Origin: Ferdinandcohnia sp047238305
GTDB taxonomy: Bacteria > Bacillota > Bacilli > Bacillales > Bacillaceae_L
NCBI RefSeq assembly: GCF_047238305.1
Contig: NZ_JBDFMO010000001.1
Coordinates: 2,542,001-2,606,000, forward strand
Direction: 5' to 3'
DNA length: 64,000 nt
The position numbers were made by a program, and so were the translations under genes. The notes under the pieces were generated by a model that did not search any database, was not told where the DNA came from, and saw nothing but the letters and a program-made list of their open reading frames with translations. Below are positions 33,760-42,322 of the stretch, in pieces (position 1 is the first letter of the stretch; each line of letters begins with the position of its first letter).

Positions 33760-35217
33760 GTGAAGATCCATATCGTTCAAAAAGGCGACACCTTATGGGA
33801 AATTGCAAAAAAATACGGAGTCGACTTTAATGAACTAAAAGCTGTCAATACCCAGTTAAGTAATCCGGATATGATTATGCCAGGTATGAAAATTAAAGTG
33901 CCTACCGGAACTGTTCATGTAAAAAAAGAAGCACAAATTGGTGGAGTTAAGCAAAAGGAAGCTCAAATTCATGTAGCACCTAAAAAAGAAGCACAAATTC
34001 AGCATCCGTTTGCTACTATTACTCCACAACCATTTCCAGTGATGGAAATAGAAGAAGAAGAAGAGGAGGTAAAAGGAGTGGAAACTGGACCGTATATTCC
34101 TCAAATGCCACAGATGCCAGCAGCACCGCCACCACAGCCTGTTATGCCACAGATGCCGCAATATCAGCCACTAGAAATCGATATCAATAATTATAATTTG
34201 ATGCAACAAATGACAACGGCACCACAGAATGTTTTACCAGGGATGTTTGCACCAGAAGAAGAATTAGAGGAGGATTTTGAAGCTCAAATGCCACAGATGC
34301 CTGTAATGCCACAAATGCAACAAATGCCGGTACAACAGCCGCCAATGTTCAATAATTGTGTGCCCATGACACCGGTAATGCCAGGAGATGGTTTTAATTA
34401 TTTTCCAGGATTTCAAGGTGGATTACCGCCACAGGGGCCGTTTAACCCAATGGGTGGATTCCCACGAACAGAGGGTGTAAAAGAGAAAGTAAAAGAACAA
34501 ATGGCACCAATGCCGATGCCAATGCCACCTGTTCAAATGCCGCCACAGCATCCATTTGAAATTGATATAAATAATTTTAATATCATGCAAGCACAAACGC
34601 AAATGCCCCAAATGGTTGCAGGGGTAGGAGAGGAAATGGAAGAATTACCTGAAATGCCACAAATGGCACCAATGCAAGCACCACCGTTTCCAATGGGCCC
34701 TTGCGTACCAGTTACACCTGTAATGCCAGGTTCTGGTTTTAATGGAGGATTCCCCGGTGGGGGGGCAATGCCGTACGGACCTGGAATGCCAATGCAAACT
34801 GCACCGCAAGCCGTAAGTCCAGCAATGAATCCATACCCAGCACCAGGTTTTGCAGGTCCAATGAATCCACAAATGATGCCATCTCAATACTATAATCAAA
34901 GGGATTGTGGTTGTGGTGGACCTAAGGAGCCGTTGGTAGGACAATTTCCACAACAAGGGATTCCAATGGGGCAACCAGGATTTCAGGGACAATTTCCACA
35001 ACAAGGGATTCCAATGGGGCAACCAGGATTTCAGGGACAATTTCCACAACAAGGCTTCCCAATGGGGCAACCAGGATTTCCAGGACAATTCCAACCACCA
35101 GTTCAAGGTGGATTTCCAGGATATCAAGGTGCACCGTATGGCATGAATCCAAATCAACAAATGGCATTCAACCCAATGTTTAACATGCCGGATGTCGATG
35201 ATGACCTAGAAGATTAA
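33760..35217 (+). CDS. safA: SafA, spore coat morphogenetic LysM protein
   Basis: The 485-residue protein starts at GTG 33760. An N-terminal LysM domain (1-48, KGDTLWEIAKKYGVDFNELK) is followed by a KKEAQI repeat region and a long P/M/Q/G-rich, low-complexity part. The latter holds two copies of a module (EIDINNYNLMQ and EIDINNFNIMQ, each followed by CVPxTPVMPGxGFN). Three exact-frame 16-residue repeats (QFPQQGIPMGQPGFQG) lie near the end. A CGCG motif precedes the last repeats. SafA binds the cortex through LysM and recruits inner-coat proteins. In many minus-strand frames this composition gives spurious open frames. Confidence 0.92.
   Translation: MKIHIVQKGDTLWEIAKKYGVDFNELKAVNTQLSNPDMIMPGMKIKVPTGTVHVKKEAQIGGVKQKEAQIHVAPKKEAQIQHPFATITPQPFPVMEIEEEEEEVKGVETGPYIPQMPQMPAAPPPQPVMPQMPQYQPLEIDINNYNLMQQMTTAPQNVLPGMFAPEEELEEDFEAQMPQMPVMPQMQQMPVQQPPMFNNCVPMTPVMPGDGFNYFPGFQGGLPPQGPFNPMGGFPRTEGVKEKVKEQMAPMPMPMPPVQMPPQHPFEIDINNFNIMQAQTQMPQMVAGVGEEMEELPEMPQMAPMQAPPFPMGPCVPVTPVMPGSGFNGGFPGGGAMPYGPGMPMQTAPQAVSPAMNPYPAPGFAGPMNPQMMPSQYYNQRDCGCGGPKEPLVGQFPQQGIPMGQPGFQGQFPQQGIPMGQPGFQGQFPQQGFPMGQPGFPGQFQPPVQGGFPGYQGAPYGMNPNQQMAFNPMFNMPDVDDDLED
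34940..35084 (+). repeat. 48-nt tandem repeat in safA (3 units)
   Basis: Three 48-nt units begin near 34941, 34989 and 35037, each encoding one 16-residue QFPQQG(I/F)PMGQPGFxG block. Units 1 and 2 are nearly identical; unit 3 has several changes. The array is prone to copy-number slippage. Confidence 0.92.
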
Positions 35218-35234
35218 TCAATTAATTAATTTGT

Positions 35235-35268
35235 AAGGGCGAATAAAAAATTCGTCCTTTTATTTTTT
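35235..35268 (+). terminator. Terminator after safA
   Basis: AAGGGCGAAT pairs with ATTCGTCCTT (one G-T) around AAAAA, followed by TTATTTTTT. Confidence 0.85.
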
Positions 35269-35434
35269 GTTGTGCATATCAAAAAATGTTTGAGAAAAAA
35301 TAGAAAAACATCAAAAATTATTGCCCAGAATCTTTATTTCCTGCAAATAAGTAACAGAAATAATCCCCCTTGGATAAGCCAAGCTAAAAGATGAACATTA
35401 AATTATGTTCAAAAGGTCAAAGGGGGTTATTGTA

Positions 35435-36349
35435 TTGAGGAAAATACTCTATTCAGTTTCAACTGCAGCATTATTGCTTGGAGGCCTGACGGCTTGTAAT
35501 ACTAATCAAGGGGCAGCGCCGAATAAGGATTATAATGATAACGCAAGACCAATTGGGTATTACTCAAACGAAAATGATCGTGACCGTAATGACCGGAACG
35601 GAAATGGATATCGTCTGCGCGACAACGATGGCCCATTAACAGAGATAATGGACCGTAATGGCAACAATTTCAACAGGAACGATCGCACCGGGGTAATGAA
35701 CAACAGAAACGATAGAAATAACAGAACCGGTATCATGAACAACCGAACAGACGGAAATAACGGAATGGGTGTTTACAACAACGATAAAACGATGAAAAAC
35801 CGTCCTGGAATTATGAACTATCGCGATGAACAGCGCCGAAATGGCATCATGAACAATCGTGATGGACGTACAATAAACCCTTTTAATGATGGTAATCCAA
35901 ATACAATTGGATATAACAAGCATGGTTATGCTGACCGTAACTATAGCAGTCATCTTAATGACAATAACCATCAGGTGCAAACCTATGGATATTATAACGA
36001 CAAAGGAAATTTAGTTCGTAAAATTTCCGAAAGGGCTGCTAAGGTTAAAAATGTCGATGATGCTCGTGTGATCGTCACAGACGATAATGTTTTGGTTGCA
36101 GTTGATACAAATGACAATAACAACAATAATAATGTCCAAAATGCGGTGGAAAAAGCAGTTGCACCATTAGCTGGTAATCGAAATATCAATGTTGTGACAG
36201 ATGAAGGTACTTTTACCCGAGTCCGTGATATCGATAATGACATTCGCAATGGAAACAGACGCGAAACCATCGATGCTGACATAAAAGACCTTTTTAACAA
36301 CATTGGCAATACGATTAAAGCACCATTTACAAATGATAATAGAGGTTAA
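35435..36349 (+). CDS. coxA: YhcN/YlaJ-type sporulation lipoprotein (CoxA-like)
   Basis: The 304-residue lipoprotein starts at TTG 35435 (RKILYSVSTAALLLGGLTAC: lipobox LTAC, cysteine about residue 21), preferred over ATG 35405 because GGGGG sits just before it. Residues 30-190 are extraordinarily rich in N, D and R, with repeated (G/R)IMNNR-type blocks. The conserved YhcN domain (about 195-285, ISERAAKVKNVDDARVIVTD, then NAVEKAVAPLAGNRNINVVT) follows. In B. subtilis coxA (yrbB) follows safA and encodes a cortex protein; position and domain agree, but sequence drift in the N-rich part makes the symbol tentative. Confidence 0.75.
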   Translation: MRKILYSVSTAALLLGGLTACNTNQGAAPNKDYNDNARPIGYYSNENDRDRNDRNGNGYRLRDNDGPLTEIMDRNGNNFNRNDRTGVMNNRNDRNNRTGIMNNRTDGNNGMGVYNNDKTMKNRPGIMNYRDEQRRNGIMNNRDGRTINPFNDGNPNTIGYNKHGYADRNYSSHLNDNNHQVQTYGYYNDKGNLVRKISERAAKVKNVDDARVIVTDDNVLVAVDTNDNNNNNNVQNAVEKAVAPLAGNRNINVVTDEGTFTRVRDIDNDIRNGNRRETIDADIKDLFNNIGNTIKAPFTNDNRG

Positions 36350-36367
36350 GTATAAGTTAGTATGATG

Positions 36368-36393
36368 GGATGTCCTTTGGGGCATCCTTTTCT
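36368..36393 (+). terminator. Terminator after the coxA-like gene
   Basis: GGATGTCC pairs with GGGCATCC (one G-T), followed by a short T-run (TTTTCT). Confidence 0.6.
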
Positions 36394-36506
36394 AATGAAA
36401 AAGAAAAGGGTGAAAAAATATTGGATAAACCTGTTAATTTTGGTCACACTAATGGGTGTAAGGCGGTCAAAGTTGTTGGCAACTAATTGTATGAGGTGAT
36501 GCCAAA

Positions 36507-37034
36507 ATGAGAACGATAGCAAAAGTGATCGTTTGTCTAGTAGTTGTATTCATATTGCCAAGCTTTTCAGGGAATAGTGCAGAATTAACCGAGGAAAATA
36601 ATGATACAGTTCAAGAGGTGAATGGCCCGTTAGAAGTCACGGTCATTCTTGAACGCGTTTATGTGGACGGTGAGGTAAGTGAAGAAATATTGAAAGAAAC
36701 AATCCTATCAATGGAAGATTTTTGGGCTCAATACGAGGATTGGAGCTTAGTTCACCATGATGAAGAACAGGTTGTTTTCCAACAGCGTATAGATGATATT
36801 TCGCCATTACTTAAAACAAATGGCTATTTTGGTTTAACTGAAGATGGGATTTTATCTATTTTTAATGGGAAACCTGATGAATCTGATAAGGTCATTCAAT
36901 CATTCTTTCAAATTGATGTAGAAAAGCTTGAAAGTTACCAACATGATTTATTAAAAAAAGGCATCAAGATTGGTACAAAGGATGAATATATAAACGTAAT
37001 TGAAACGTATAAAACATATACATCTTCCCCTTAA
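36507..37034 (+). CDS. bofC: BofC, forespore regulator of pro-sigma-K signalling
   Basis: The 175-residue secreted protein has a signal peptide (about 1-25), a BofC N-terminal ubiquitin-like domain (LEVTVILERVYVDGEVSEEI) and the C-terminal four-strand domain (YFGLTEDGILSIFNGKPDES). It acts in the intermembrane space to restrain SpoIVB, the protease that activates SpoIVFB, so it is functionally linked to spoIVFAB in this window. It lies between coxA and ruvA as in B. subtilis. Confidence 0.9.
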   Translation: MRTIAKVIVCLVVVFILPSFSGNSAELTEENNDTVQEVNGPLEVTVILERVYVDGEVSEEILKETILSMEDFWAQYEDWSLVHHDEEQVVFQQRIDDISPLLKTNGYFGLTEDGILSIFNGKPDESDKVIQSFFQIDVEKLESYQHDLLKKGIKIGTKDEYINVIETYKTYTSSP

Positions 37035-37143
37035 TAAAAAGACACTTGAGAGACTAGGAAAGCTTCTAGTCTCTCTTTTATTTTAGTCTTTTTTTGATGA
37101 ATATGATAAAATGATGTACAGCAAAGTAGGGGAGAGAAGACGT

Positions 37144-37746
37144 TTGATTGAATTTATTAAAGGGACGGTTGATTCTATCAATCCTGAATATATTGTAGTC
37201 GAAAACAACGGAGTAGGATATCTCATTTATACACCTAATCCATTTGTTTTTAAAAGGGAGAGTCAGGAAACCGTTTATACATATCAGCATGTTAGAGAGG
37301 ATATATTAGCTCTCTATGGCTTTAAGACACGTGAAGAACGTGCTTTATTTTTGAAGTTGCTAAATGTTACCGGGATTGGTCCGAAAGGTGGGCTAGCGAT
37401 TCTTGCCTCTGGTGAACCGGAACAGGTCATTCGAGCGATTGAAAATGAGGATGAAAAATATTTAGTGAAATTCCCGGGTGTTGGGAAAAAGACAGCACGC
37501 CAAATCATTTTAGATTTAAAAGGAAAACTTCATGACCTGATGCCTTCTTTACATCCTGATTTATTTTCTGATGATCATGAACTTGTGGCAGATATGAGTC
37601 ATACAGAACTTGATGAAGCTGTAGAGGCTTTAAAAGTATTAGGCTATGCCGAGAGAGAAATCAATAAAGTATTGCCAGAATTAAGAAAAGAAAAACTATC
37701 AACGGATTTATACATTAAAAAGGCTTTACAAAAGCTATTAAAATAA
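37144..37746 (+). CDS. ruvA: Holliday junction protein RuvA
   Basis: The 200-residue protein starts at TTG 37144 (IEFIKGTVDSINPEYIVVEN), aligned with known RuvA starts and placed after GGGGAGAG; an in-frame ATG at 37111 is less likely. OB fold, double helix-hairpin-helix (GIGPKGGLAILAS and FPGVGKKTARQIILDLKGK) and C-terminal RuvB-binding domain III are visible. A tetramer binds junctions. Confidence 0.96.
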   Translation: MIEFIKGTVDSINPEYIVVENNGVGYLIYTPNPFVFKRESQETVYTYQHVREDILALYGFKTREERALFLKLLNVTGIGPKGGLAILASGEPEQVIRAIENEDEKYLVKFPGVGKKTARQIILDLKGKLHDLMPSLHPDLFSDDHELVADMSHTELDEAVEALKVLGYAEREINKVLPELRKEKLSTDLYIKKALQKLLK

Positions 37747-37759
37747 GGAGGTTGCTTGA

Positions 37760-38761
37760 ATGGAGGACAGAATCGTTTCAGGTAGTACGAATTACGAAGA
37801 GTCAGCAATCGAGCAAAGCCTTAGACCACAAACATTATCCCAATATATTGGACAAGAAAAGGTAAAATCGAATTTATCGATTTTTATTGAAGCGGCAAAA
37901 ATGAGGCAAGAAACCTTGGACCATGTATTATTATATGGACCTCCAGGACTGGGGAAAACAACGCTTGCTACCATTATTGCAAACGAAATGGGCGTGAATA
38001 TTCGTACAACCTCAGGTCCAGCGATTGAAAGACCAGGAGATTTAGCAGCCATTTTAACAGCACTTGAACCAGGTGATGTTCTCTTTATTGATGAGATCCA
38101 TCGCTTACAGCGCTCAATCGAGGAAGTTTTATATCCAGCAATGGAGGATTTTTGTTTAGATATTGTGATTGGAAAGGGAGCAGGAGCACGTTCTGTTCGG
38201 CTTGATTTGCCACCCTTTACGTTAGTTGGAGCAACCACAAGAGCTGGTTCTTTATCCGCACCACTCCGGGATCGATTCGGAGTGCTTAGTCGGCTCGAAT
38301 ATTACAATGAAAATCAACTTGCTGATATCGTCACAAGGACAGCGGAATTATTAGAAGTTGAAATCGAAGCCCAGGCCGCACATGAAATTGCCAGAAGGTC
38401 GAGAGGAACACCACGGATTGCCAACCGCTTGCTAAGGCGGGTTAGAGATTTTGCTCAGGTACGTGGTGACGGTACGATCACGACAAAAATGGCCGATACG
38501 GCCTTAGAATTACTTCAGGTTGACCGTTTAGGACTTGACCATATTGACCATAAATTACTTAAAGGAATCATTGAGAAGTTTCGTGGTGGTCCAGTTGGGT
38601 TGGAGACTATTTCAGCTACAATTGGAGAAGAGGCTCATACGATTGAAGATGTTTACGAGCCTTATCTTCTTCAAATTGGGTTCTTGCAGCGAACCCCACG
38701 TGGTCGAGTTGTAACAGAGCTTGTTTATCGACATTTTCAAATTGAGGTTCCAAAGGAGTAA
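37760..38761 (+). CDS. ruvB: Holliday junction helicase RuvB
   Basis: The 333-residue AAA+ motor has Walker A GPPGLGKTTLA, Walker B LFIDEIHRL, sensor TTRAGSLSAPLRDRFG and a C-terminal winged helix. AAGGAGG precedes ATG 37760. It drives branch migration with RuvA. Confidence 0.98.
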   Translation: MEDRIVSGSTNYEESAIEQSLRPQTLSQYIGQEKVKSNLSIFIEAAKMRQETLDHVLLYGPPGLGKTTLATIIANEMGVNIRTTSGPAIERPGDLAAILTALEPGDVLFIDEIHRLQRSIEEVLYPAMEDFCLDIVIGKGAGARSVRLDLPPFTLVGATTRAGSLSAPLRDRFGVLSRLEYYNENQLADIVTRTAELLEVEIEAQAAHEIARRSRGTPRIANRLLRRVRDFAQVRGDGTITTKMADTALELLQVDRLGLDHIDHKLLKGIIEKFRGGPVGLETISATIGEEAHTIEDVYEPYLLQIGFLQRTPRGRVVTELVYRHFQIEVPKE

Positions 38762-38766
38762 ATTTT

Positions 38767-38944
38767 AATCAAATGCGCCTTGGCGTATTTGTGCCCGATT
38801 TTTTCGAGCATGCTCGAAAATTTCCTTTGAAAAATCGTGGCATCCGCCGGAGGCTTTTTAACTTTATTCAGTTAAGTTTTATCAAAAAAATGCGTACTAT
38901 AGATATTTGTTCCAACACTACATAAGGAGTGAATAAAGTTAAAA
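38767..38944 (+). repeat. Structured dispersed repeat, copy B (body 38767-38854 plus inverted arms)
   Basis: The 88-nt body has the same stems as copy A with paired differences: CAAATGCGC/GCGTATTTG (G-T in place of A-T), TTCGAGC/GCTCGAA, CGATTT/AAATCG (C-G in place of A-T at the outer pair) and TCCGCCGGA. The arm TTTTAACTTTATTC (38856-38869) is exactly complementary to GAATAAAGTTAAAA (38931-38944). The latter overlaps the A of the downstream start codon. The gap between the arms is 61 nt. Confidence 0.9.
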
Positions 38945-39135
38945 TGGGGAAAATGCTAATGATAATGGGGATCTTACTTTTAGTTGTGGGGTTTGTCATG
39001 CACTTTATTGGGAAGTTACCAGGAGATATTATTGTGAAAAAAGGGAACACAACCTTTTACTTTCCCATTGTTACATCTATTGTAATTAGCATCATATTAT
39101 CATTGATTTTTTACGTATTTGGTCGATTTCGTTAA
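38944..39135 (+). CDS. Small DUF2905-type membrane protein
   Basis: The 63-residue protein has two transmembrane helices (about 3-22 and 42-62) joined by KLPGDIIVKKGNTTFYFP, the conserved DUF2905 core. Its function is unknown. The start is uncertain: AAGGAG (38924-38929) lies 14 nt before ATG 38944, longer than usual, and a GTG at 38929 has no ribosome binding site. The repeat arm occupies the interval, so insertion of the element may have changed the initiation region. It lies between ruvB and queA. Confidence 0.8.
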   Translation: MGKMLMIMGILLLVVGFVMHFIGKLPGDIIVKKGNTTFYFPIVTSIVISIILSLIFYVFGRFR

Positions 39136-39160
39136 AAGCTATTAGAAATAAGGTGAAAAC

Positions 39161-40186
39161 ATGAAAGTAGATTTATTTGATTTTGATTTACCAGAGGAAT
39201 TAATTGCACAAACCCCACTAGAAAACCGAGAGGCTTCTCGCCTAATGGTAGTAGATAAGGAAACTGGTGAAATTACTCATACTCATTTTCGCTCCATCCT
39301 TTCATACCTCAACAAAGGAGATTGCTTAGTCTTAAATGATACACGTGTATTGCCAGCAAGACTTTATGGCGTAAAAGAGGATACAGGCGCAAAAGTGGAG
39401 GTACTATTATTAAAACAAAAAGATGGAGATACATGGGAGACACTTGTGAAACCTGCTAAACGGGTGAAGGAAGGGACTGTGTTAACCTTTGGTGATGGCC
39501 GATTAAAAGCAACTTGTACAGACATCGGGGATCATGGTGGTAGGATGTTGGAATTTCACTATGAAGGAATTTTTTATGAGGTATTGGATGCATTAGGTGA
39601 AATGCCACTTCCACCCTATATTCATGAACAATTAGATGATAAAGAAAGATATCAAACCGTGTATGCCAAGCATCGGGGCTCTGCTGCAGCACCCACTGCT
39701 GGACTTCATTTTACAGAAGAACTTCTCCAGGAAATTCGTGACAAGGGTGTACATACCGCATTTATAACCTTGCATGTTGGTTTAGGAACCTTTCGTCCGG
39801 TAAGCTCGGATACGATTGAAGATCATGATATGCATTCAGAATTTTACCAGATGACCGAGGAAACCGCTAAATTATTAAATGATGTGAAGACAAGTGGAGG
39901 AAAAATTATTTCTGTCGGAACTACCTCTACAAGAACACTTGAAACCATTGTGAAAAAACATGGGAAATTTGTAGAATCAAGTGGTTGGACAAGTATATTC
40001 ATTTATCCTGGATATCAATATGAAGCGATTGATGGACTCATCACAAACTTCCATCTTCCAAAGTCCACACTCATCATGCTGGTTAGTGCGTTAGCAGGGC
40101 GCGAGAATATCCTTCATGCCTATAACGAAGCAGTAAAAGAACGCTACCGATTCTTTAGTTTCGGAGACGCAATGCTTATAAAATAA
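39161..40186 (+). CDS. queA: S-adenosylmethionine:tRNA ribosyltransferase-isomerase QueA
   Basis: The 341-residue protein opens MKVDLFDFDLPEELIAQTPL and contains VLNDTRVLPARL, HRGSAAAPTAGLHFT and SFGDAMLI, the family landmarks. It transfers the ribose of SAM to preQ1-tRNA to make epoxyqueuosine. It pairs with tgt. Confidence 0.97.
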   Translation: MKVDLFDFDLPEELIAQTPLENREASRLMVVDKETGEITHTHFRSILSYLNKGDCLVLNDTRVLPARLYGVKEDTGAKVEVLLLKQKDGDTWETLVKPAKRVKEGTVLTFGDGRLKATCTDIGDHGGRMLEFHYEGIFYEVLDALGEMPLPPYIHEQLDDKERYQTVYAKHRGSAAAPTAGLHFTEELLQEIRDKGVHTAFITLHVGLGTFRPVSSDTIEDHDMHSEFYQMTEETAKLLNDVKTSGGKIISVGTTSTRTLETIVKKHGKFVESSGWTSIFIYPGYQYEAIDGLITNFHLPKSTLIMLVSALAGRENILHAYNEAVKERYRFFSFGDAMLIK

Positions 40187-40197
40187 ATTGGAATTTT

Positions 40198-40219
40198 AGG
40201 TAGTGGCATACCACTACCT
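40198..40219 (+). other. Hairpin between queA and tgt
   Basis: AGGTAGTGG pairs perfectly with CCACTACCT over a CATA loop. Only TTG follows, so it is not a strong terminator. It may tune tgt relative to queA or stabilise the mRNA. Confidence 0.55.
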
Positions 40220-40241
40220 TTGAAAAAGGAGACAGTTATCA

Positions 40242-41381
40242 GTGACAGCAATAAGATACGAACATATTAAGACCTGTAAGCAGACAGGTGCGAGGCTTGG
40301 AATTGTACATACGCCTCATGGTTCTTTTGAAACACCGGCATTTATGCCTGTTGGAACCCTTGCCACGGTAAAAACAATGTCACCTGAAGACCTAAAAGAG
40401 ATGGGTTCTGGCATTATATTAAGTAATACCTATCATTTATGGTTAAGACCAGGCCATGACATCATTAAAGAAGCTGGTGGCTTACATAAATTCATGAATT
40501 GGGATAGAGCGATCCTAACCGATTCCGGTGGTTTCCAAGTATTTAGTTTAAGTCAATTTCGTGAAATTAAGGAAGAAGGTGTCCATTTCCGAAATCACTT
40601 AAATGGTGATAAATTATTTTTATCTCCAGAAAAGTCGATGGAAATTCAAAATGCACTTGGCTCAGATATTATGATGGCATTTGATGAATGCCCACCATAT
40701 CCAGCTAGCTTTGAATACATGAAAAAATCGGTTGAACGTACGAGTCGCTGGGCAGAAAGATGTTTAAAAGCACATAATCGCCCTCAGGACCAAGGACTTT
40801 TTGGGATTGTCCAGGGTGGTGAATATGAAGAACTTCGTAAGCAAAGTGCAAGAGATTTGGTTTCCTTAGATTTTCCAGGTTATGCTGTTGGTGGGTTATC
40901 AGTTGGTGAGCCTAAAGACGTAATGAACAAAGTTCTTGAATTTACGACACCACTTTTACCAACTAATAAACCTAGATATTTAATGGGGGTAGGTTCACCA
41001 GACTCTCTAATTGATGGAGCCATCCGTGGTATTGATATGTTTGACTGTGTTTTACCTACTCGAATTGCACGTAATGGAACACTTATGACAAGTGAAGGTC
41101 GATTAGTTGTGAAAAACGCAGAATATGCGCGTGATTTTAGACCACTAGATGAAAATTGCGATTGCTACACTTGTAAAAATTATAGTCGTGCCTACATTCG
41201 TCATTTAATTAAAACAAGCGAAACATTTGGAATTCGACTTACTACTTATCATAATCTTCATTTTCTGTTAAAATTAATGGAGCAAGTCAGACAAGCGATT
41301 CGTGAAGATCGTCTTGGAGACTTCCGTGAAGAATTTTTTGAGCGATATGGTTTCAATAAACCGAACGCGAAAAACTTCTAA
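40242..41381 (+). CDS. tgt: Queuine/preQ1 tRNA-ribosyltransferase Tgt
   Basis: The 379-residue protein starts at GTG 40242. Catalytic Asp motifs ILTDSGGFQVFS and FDCVLPTRIARNG, the zinc site CDCYTC plus a later His, and GIVQGG are present. It exchanges G34 of tRNA for preQ1. Confidence 0.97.
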   Translation: MTAIRYEHIKTCKQTGARLGIVHTPHGSFETPAFMPVGTLATVKTMSPEDLKEMGSGIILSNTYHLWLRPGHDIIKEAGGLHKFMNWDRAILTDSGGFQVFSLSQFREIKEEGVHFRNHLNGDKLFLSPEKSMEIQNALGSDIMMAFDECPPYPASFEYMKKSVERTSRWAERCLKAHNRPQDQGLFGIVQGGEYEELRKQSARDLVSLDFPGYAVGGLSVGEPKDVMNKVLEFTTPLLPTNKPRYLMGVGSPDSLIDGAIRGIDMFDCVLPTRIARNGTLMTSEGRLVVKNAEYARDFRPLDENCDCYTCKNYSRAYIRHLIKTSETFGIRLTTYHNLHFLLKLMEQVRQAIREDRLGDFREEFFERYGFNKPNAKNF

Positions 41382-41422
41382 TAAAATACAATAAAAATAG
41401 AAATACATGGGAGGTGAAATGA

Positions 41423-41683
41423 ATGGAAGGTATTTTAGGTACAGTTGGTCCTTTAGTTCTAATGTTTGCGATTTTCTATTTCTTGTTAATTCGTCCACAG
41501 CAAAAGCGTCAAAAAGCTACTGTCCAAATGCAGTCTAACCTTGCAAAAGGTGATAAGGTAGTTACCGTTGGTGGTTTACATGGAATTATTGATTCAATCG
41601 ATGAAAATAAAGTAGTCATTAAATCAGGTAATGCGAATCTTACATACGACAAACAGGCAGTTCGTGATGTCATTAGGGACTAA
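41423..41683 (+). CDS. yajC: Preprotein translocase accessory subunit YajC
   Basis: The 86-residue protein has one transmembrane helix (PLVLMFAIFYFLLIRPQQKR) and the conserved GDKVVTVGGLHG domain. It works with SecDF, encoded 3.7 kb downstream. GAGGTGA precedes ATG 41423. Confidence 0.95.
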   Translation: MEGILGTVGPLVLMFAIFYFLLIRPQQKRQKATVQMQSNLAKGDKVVTVGGLHGIIDSIDENKVVIKSGNANLTYDKQAVRDVIRD

Positions 41684-41694
41684 TTGAAGTCAAA

Positions 41695-41724
41695 AAAGAG
41701 CGTTTATGACGCTCTTTTTTTATT
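41695..41724. terminator. Bidirectional terminator after yajC
   Basis: AAGAGCGT pairs with ACGCTCTT, flanked by an A-run on the left and seven T on the right, so it can end both yajC and the opposing membrane-protein gene. Confidence 0.88.
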
Positions 41725-41732
41725 TCCATTTA

Positions 41733-42116
41733 TTAAGCTTCTCTTCTTGATGGAGTGGTCATATTAACTCCGAAAATGCCACCAATGACCGCAGATGCTA
41801 AAAAGCCAACATGGTACATCGATTGCTCTGCTGTGAAAGTAGAATCATAGCCTAAAAATTGTACGATAAACACAATGATGGAATATAAAACCCCAGTTCC
41901 TCCACCAATTAGCCAACCTTTTTCCTTTCCTTTTCCCCCTGATACAAAACCTCCAACAAAAAGCGCAAGGAAGGAAGCACCTAAAATCACCCAAGACATT
42001 GATGATTCTTGAAGTGAAGTAAATCGCAGTAATAGTGAAATAAGCAAACTAGATACAATAACAATTACAAAAATTGCTACTACTCCATAGACCATTGCAA
42101 CACCCATTTTTCTCAT
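41733..42116 (-). CDS. TIGR04086-type four-helix membrane protein
   Basis: The 127-residue protein has four transmembrane helices and a glycine-rich loop (FVGGFVSGGKGKEKGWLIGG) typical of TIGR04086/YrzE proteins. Its function is unknown. On the opposite strand GGGGGAGAG precedes its start. It lies between yajC and the DUF421 gene as in B. subtilis. Confidence 0.8.
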   Translation of the reverse strand: MRKMGVAMVYGVVAIFVIVIVSSLLISLLLRFTSLQESSMSWVILGASFLALFVGGFVSGGKGKEKGWLIGGGTGVLYSIIVFIVQFLGYDSTFTAEQSMYHVGFLASAVIGGIFGVNMTTPSRREA

Positions 42117-42322
42117 TACGTTTCTCTCCCCCTCTTTTTCCTACAGAAATCCCTTAGTACGAGCATATTCGTGTCCATTATGAATTAGAATAAAAAGTAC
42201 GAACTTTTCTTGTCCACCTAAATAGTACTGGAAAAACTTATGAAAAAACTTTTTCTTCAAGTTGTGCAAACTAAGGTGTACCATGCTTTTTAATCATTTC
42301 TCATAGGACAGGAGGGTTTCAC

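Noticed and set aside
34940..35084. Short regular repeats considered as a CRISPR array
   Set aside because: The units are contiguous, in frame with safA and have no spacers. No cas genes occur anywhere in the window.
34645..35160. 171-codon minus-strand frame opposite safA
   Set aside because: Trp/His/Leu-rich repetitive translation is the mirror of the P/M/Q/G repeats of safA; it is a shadow.
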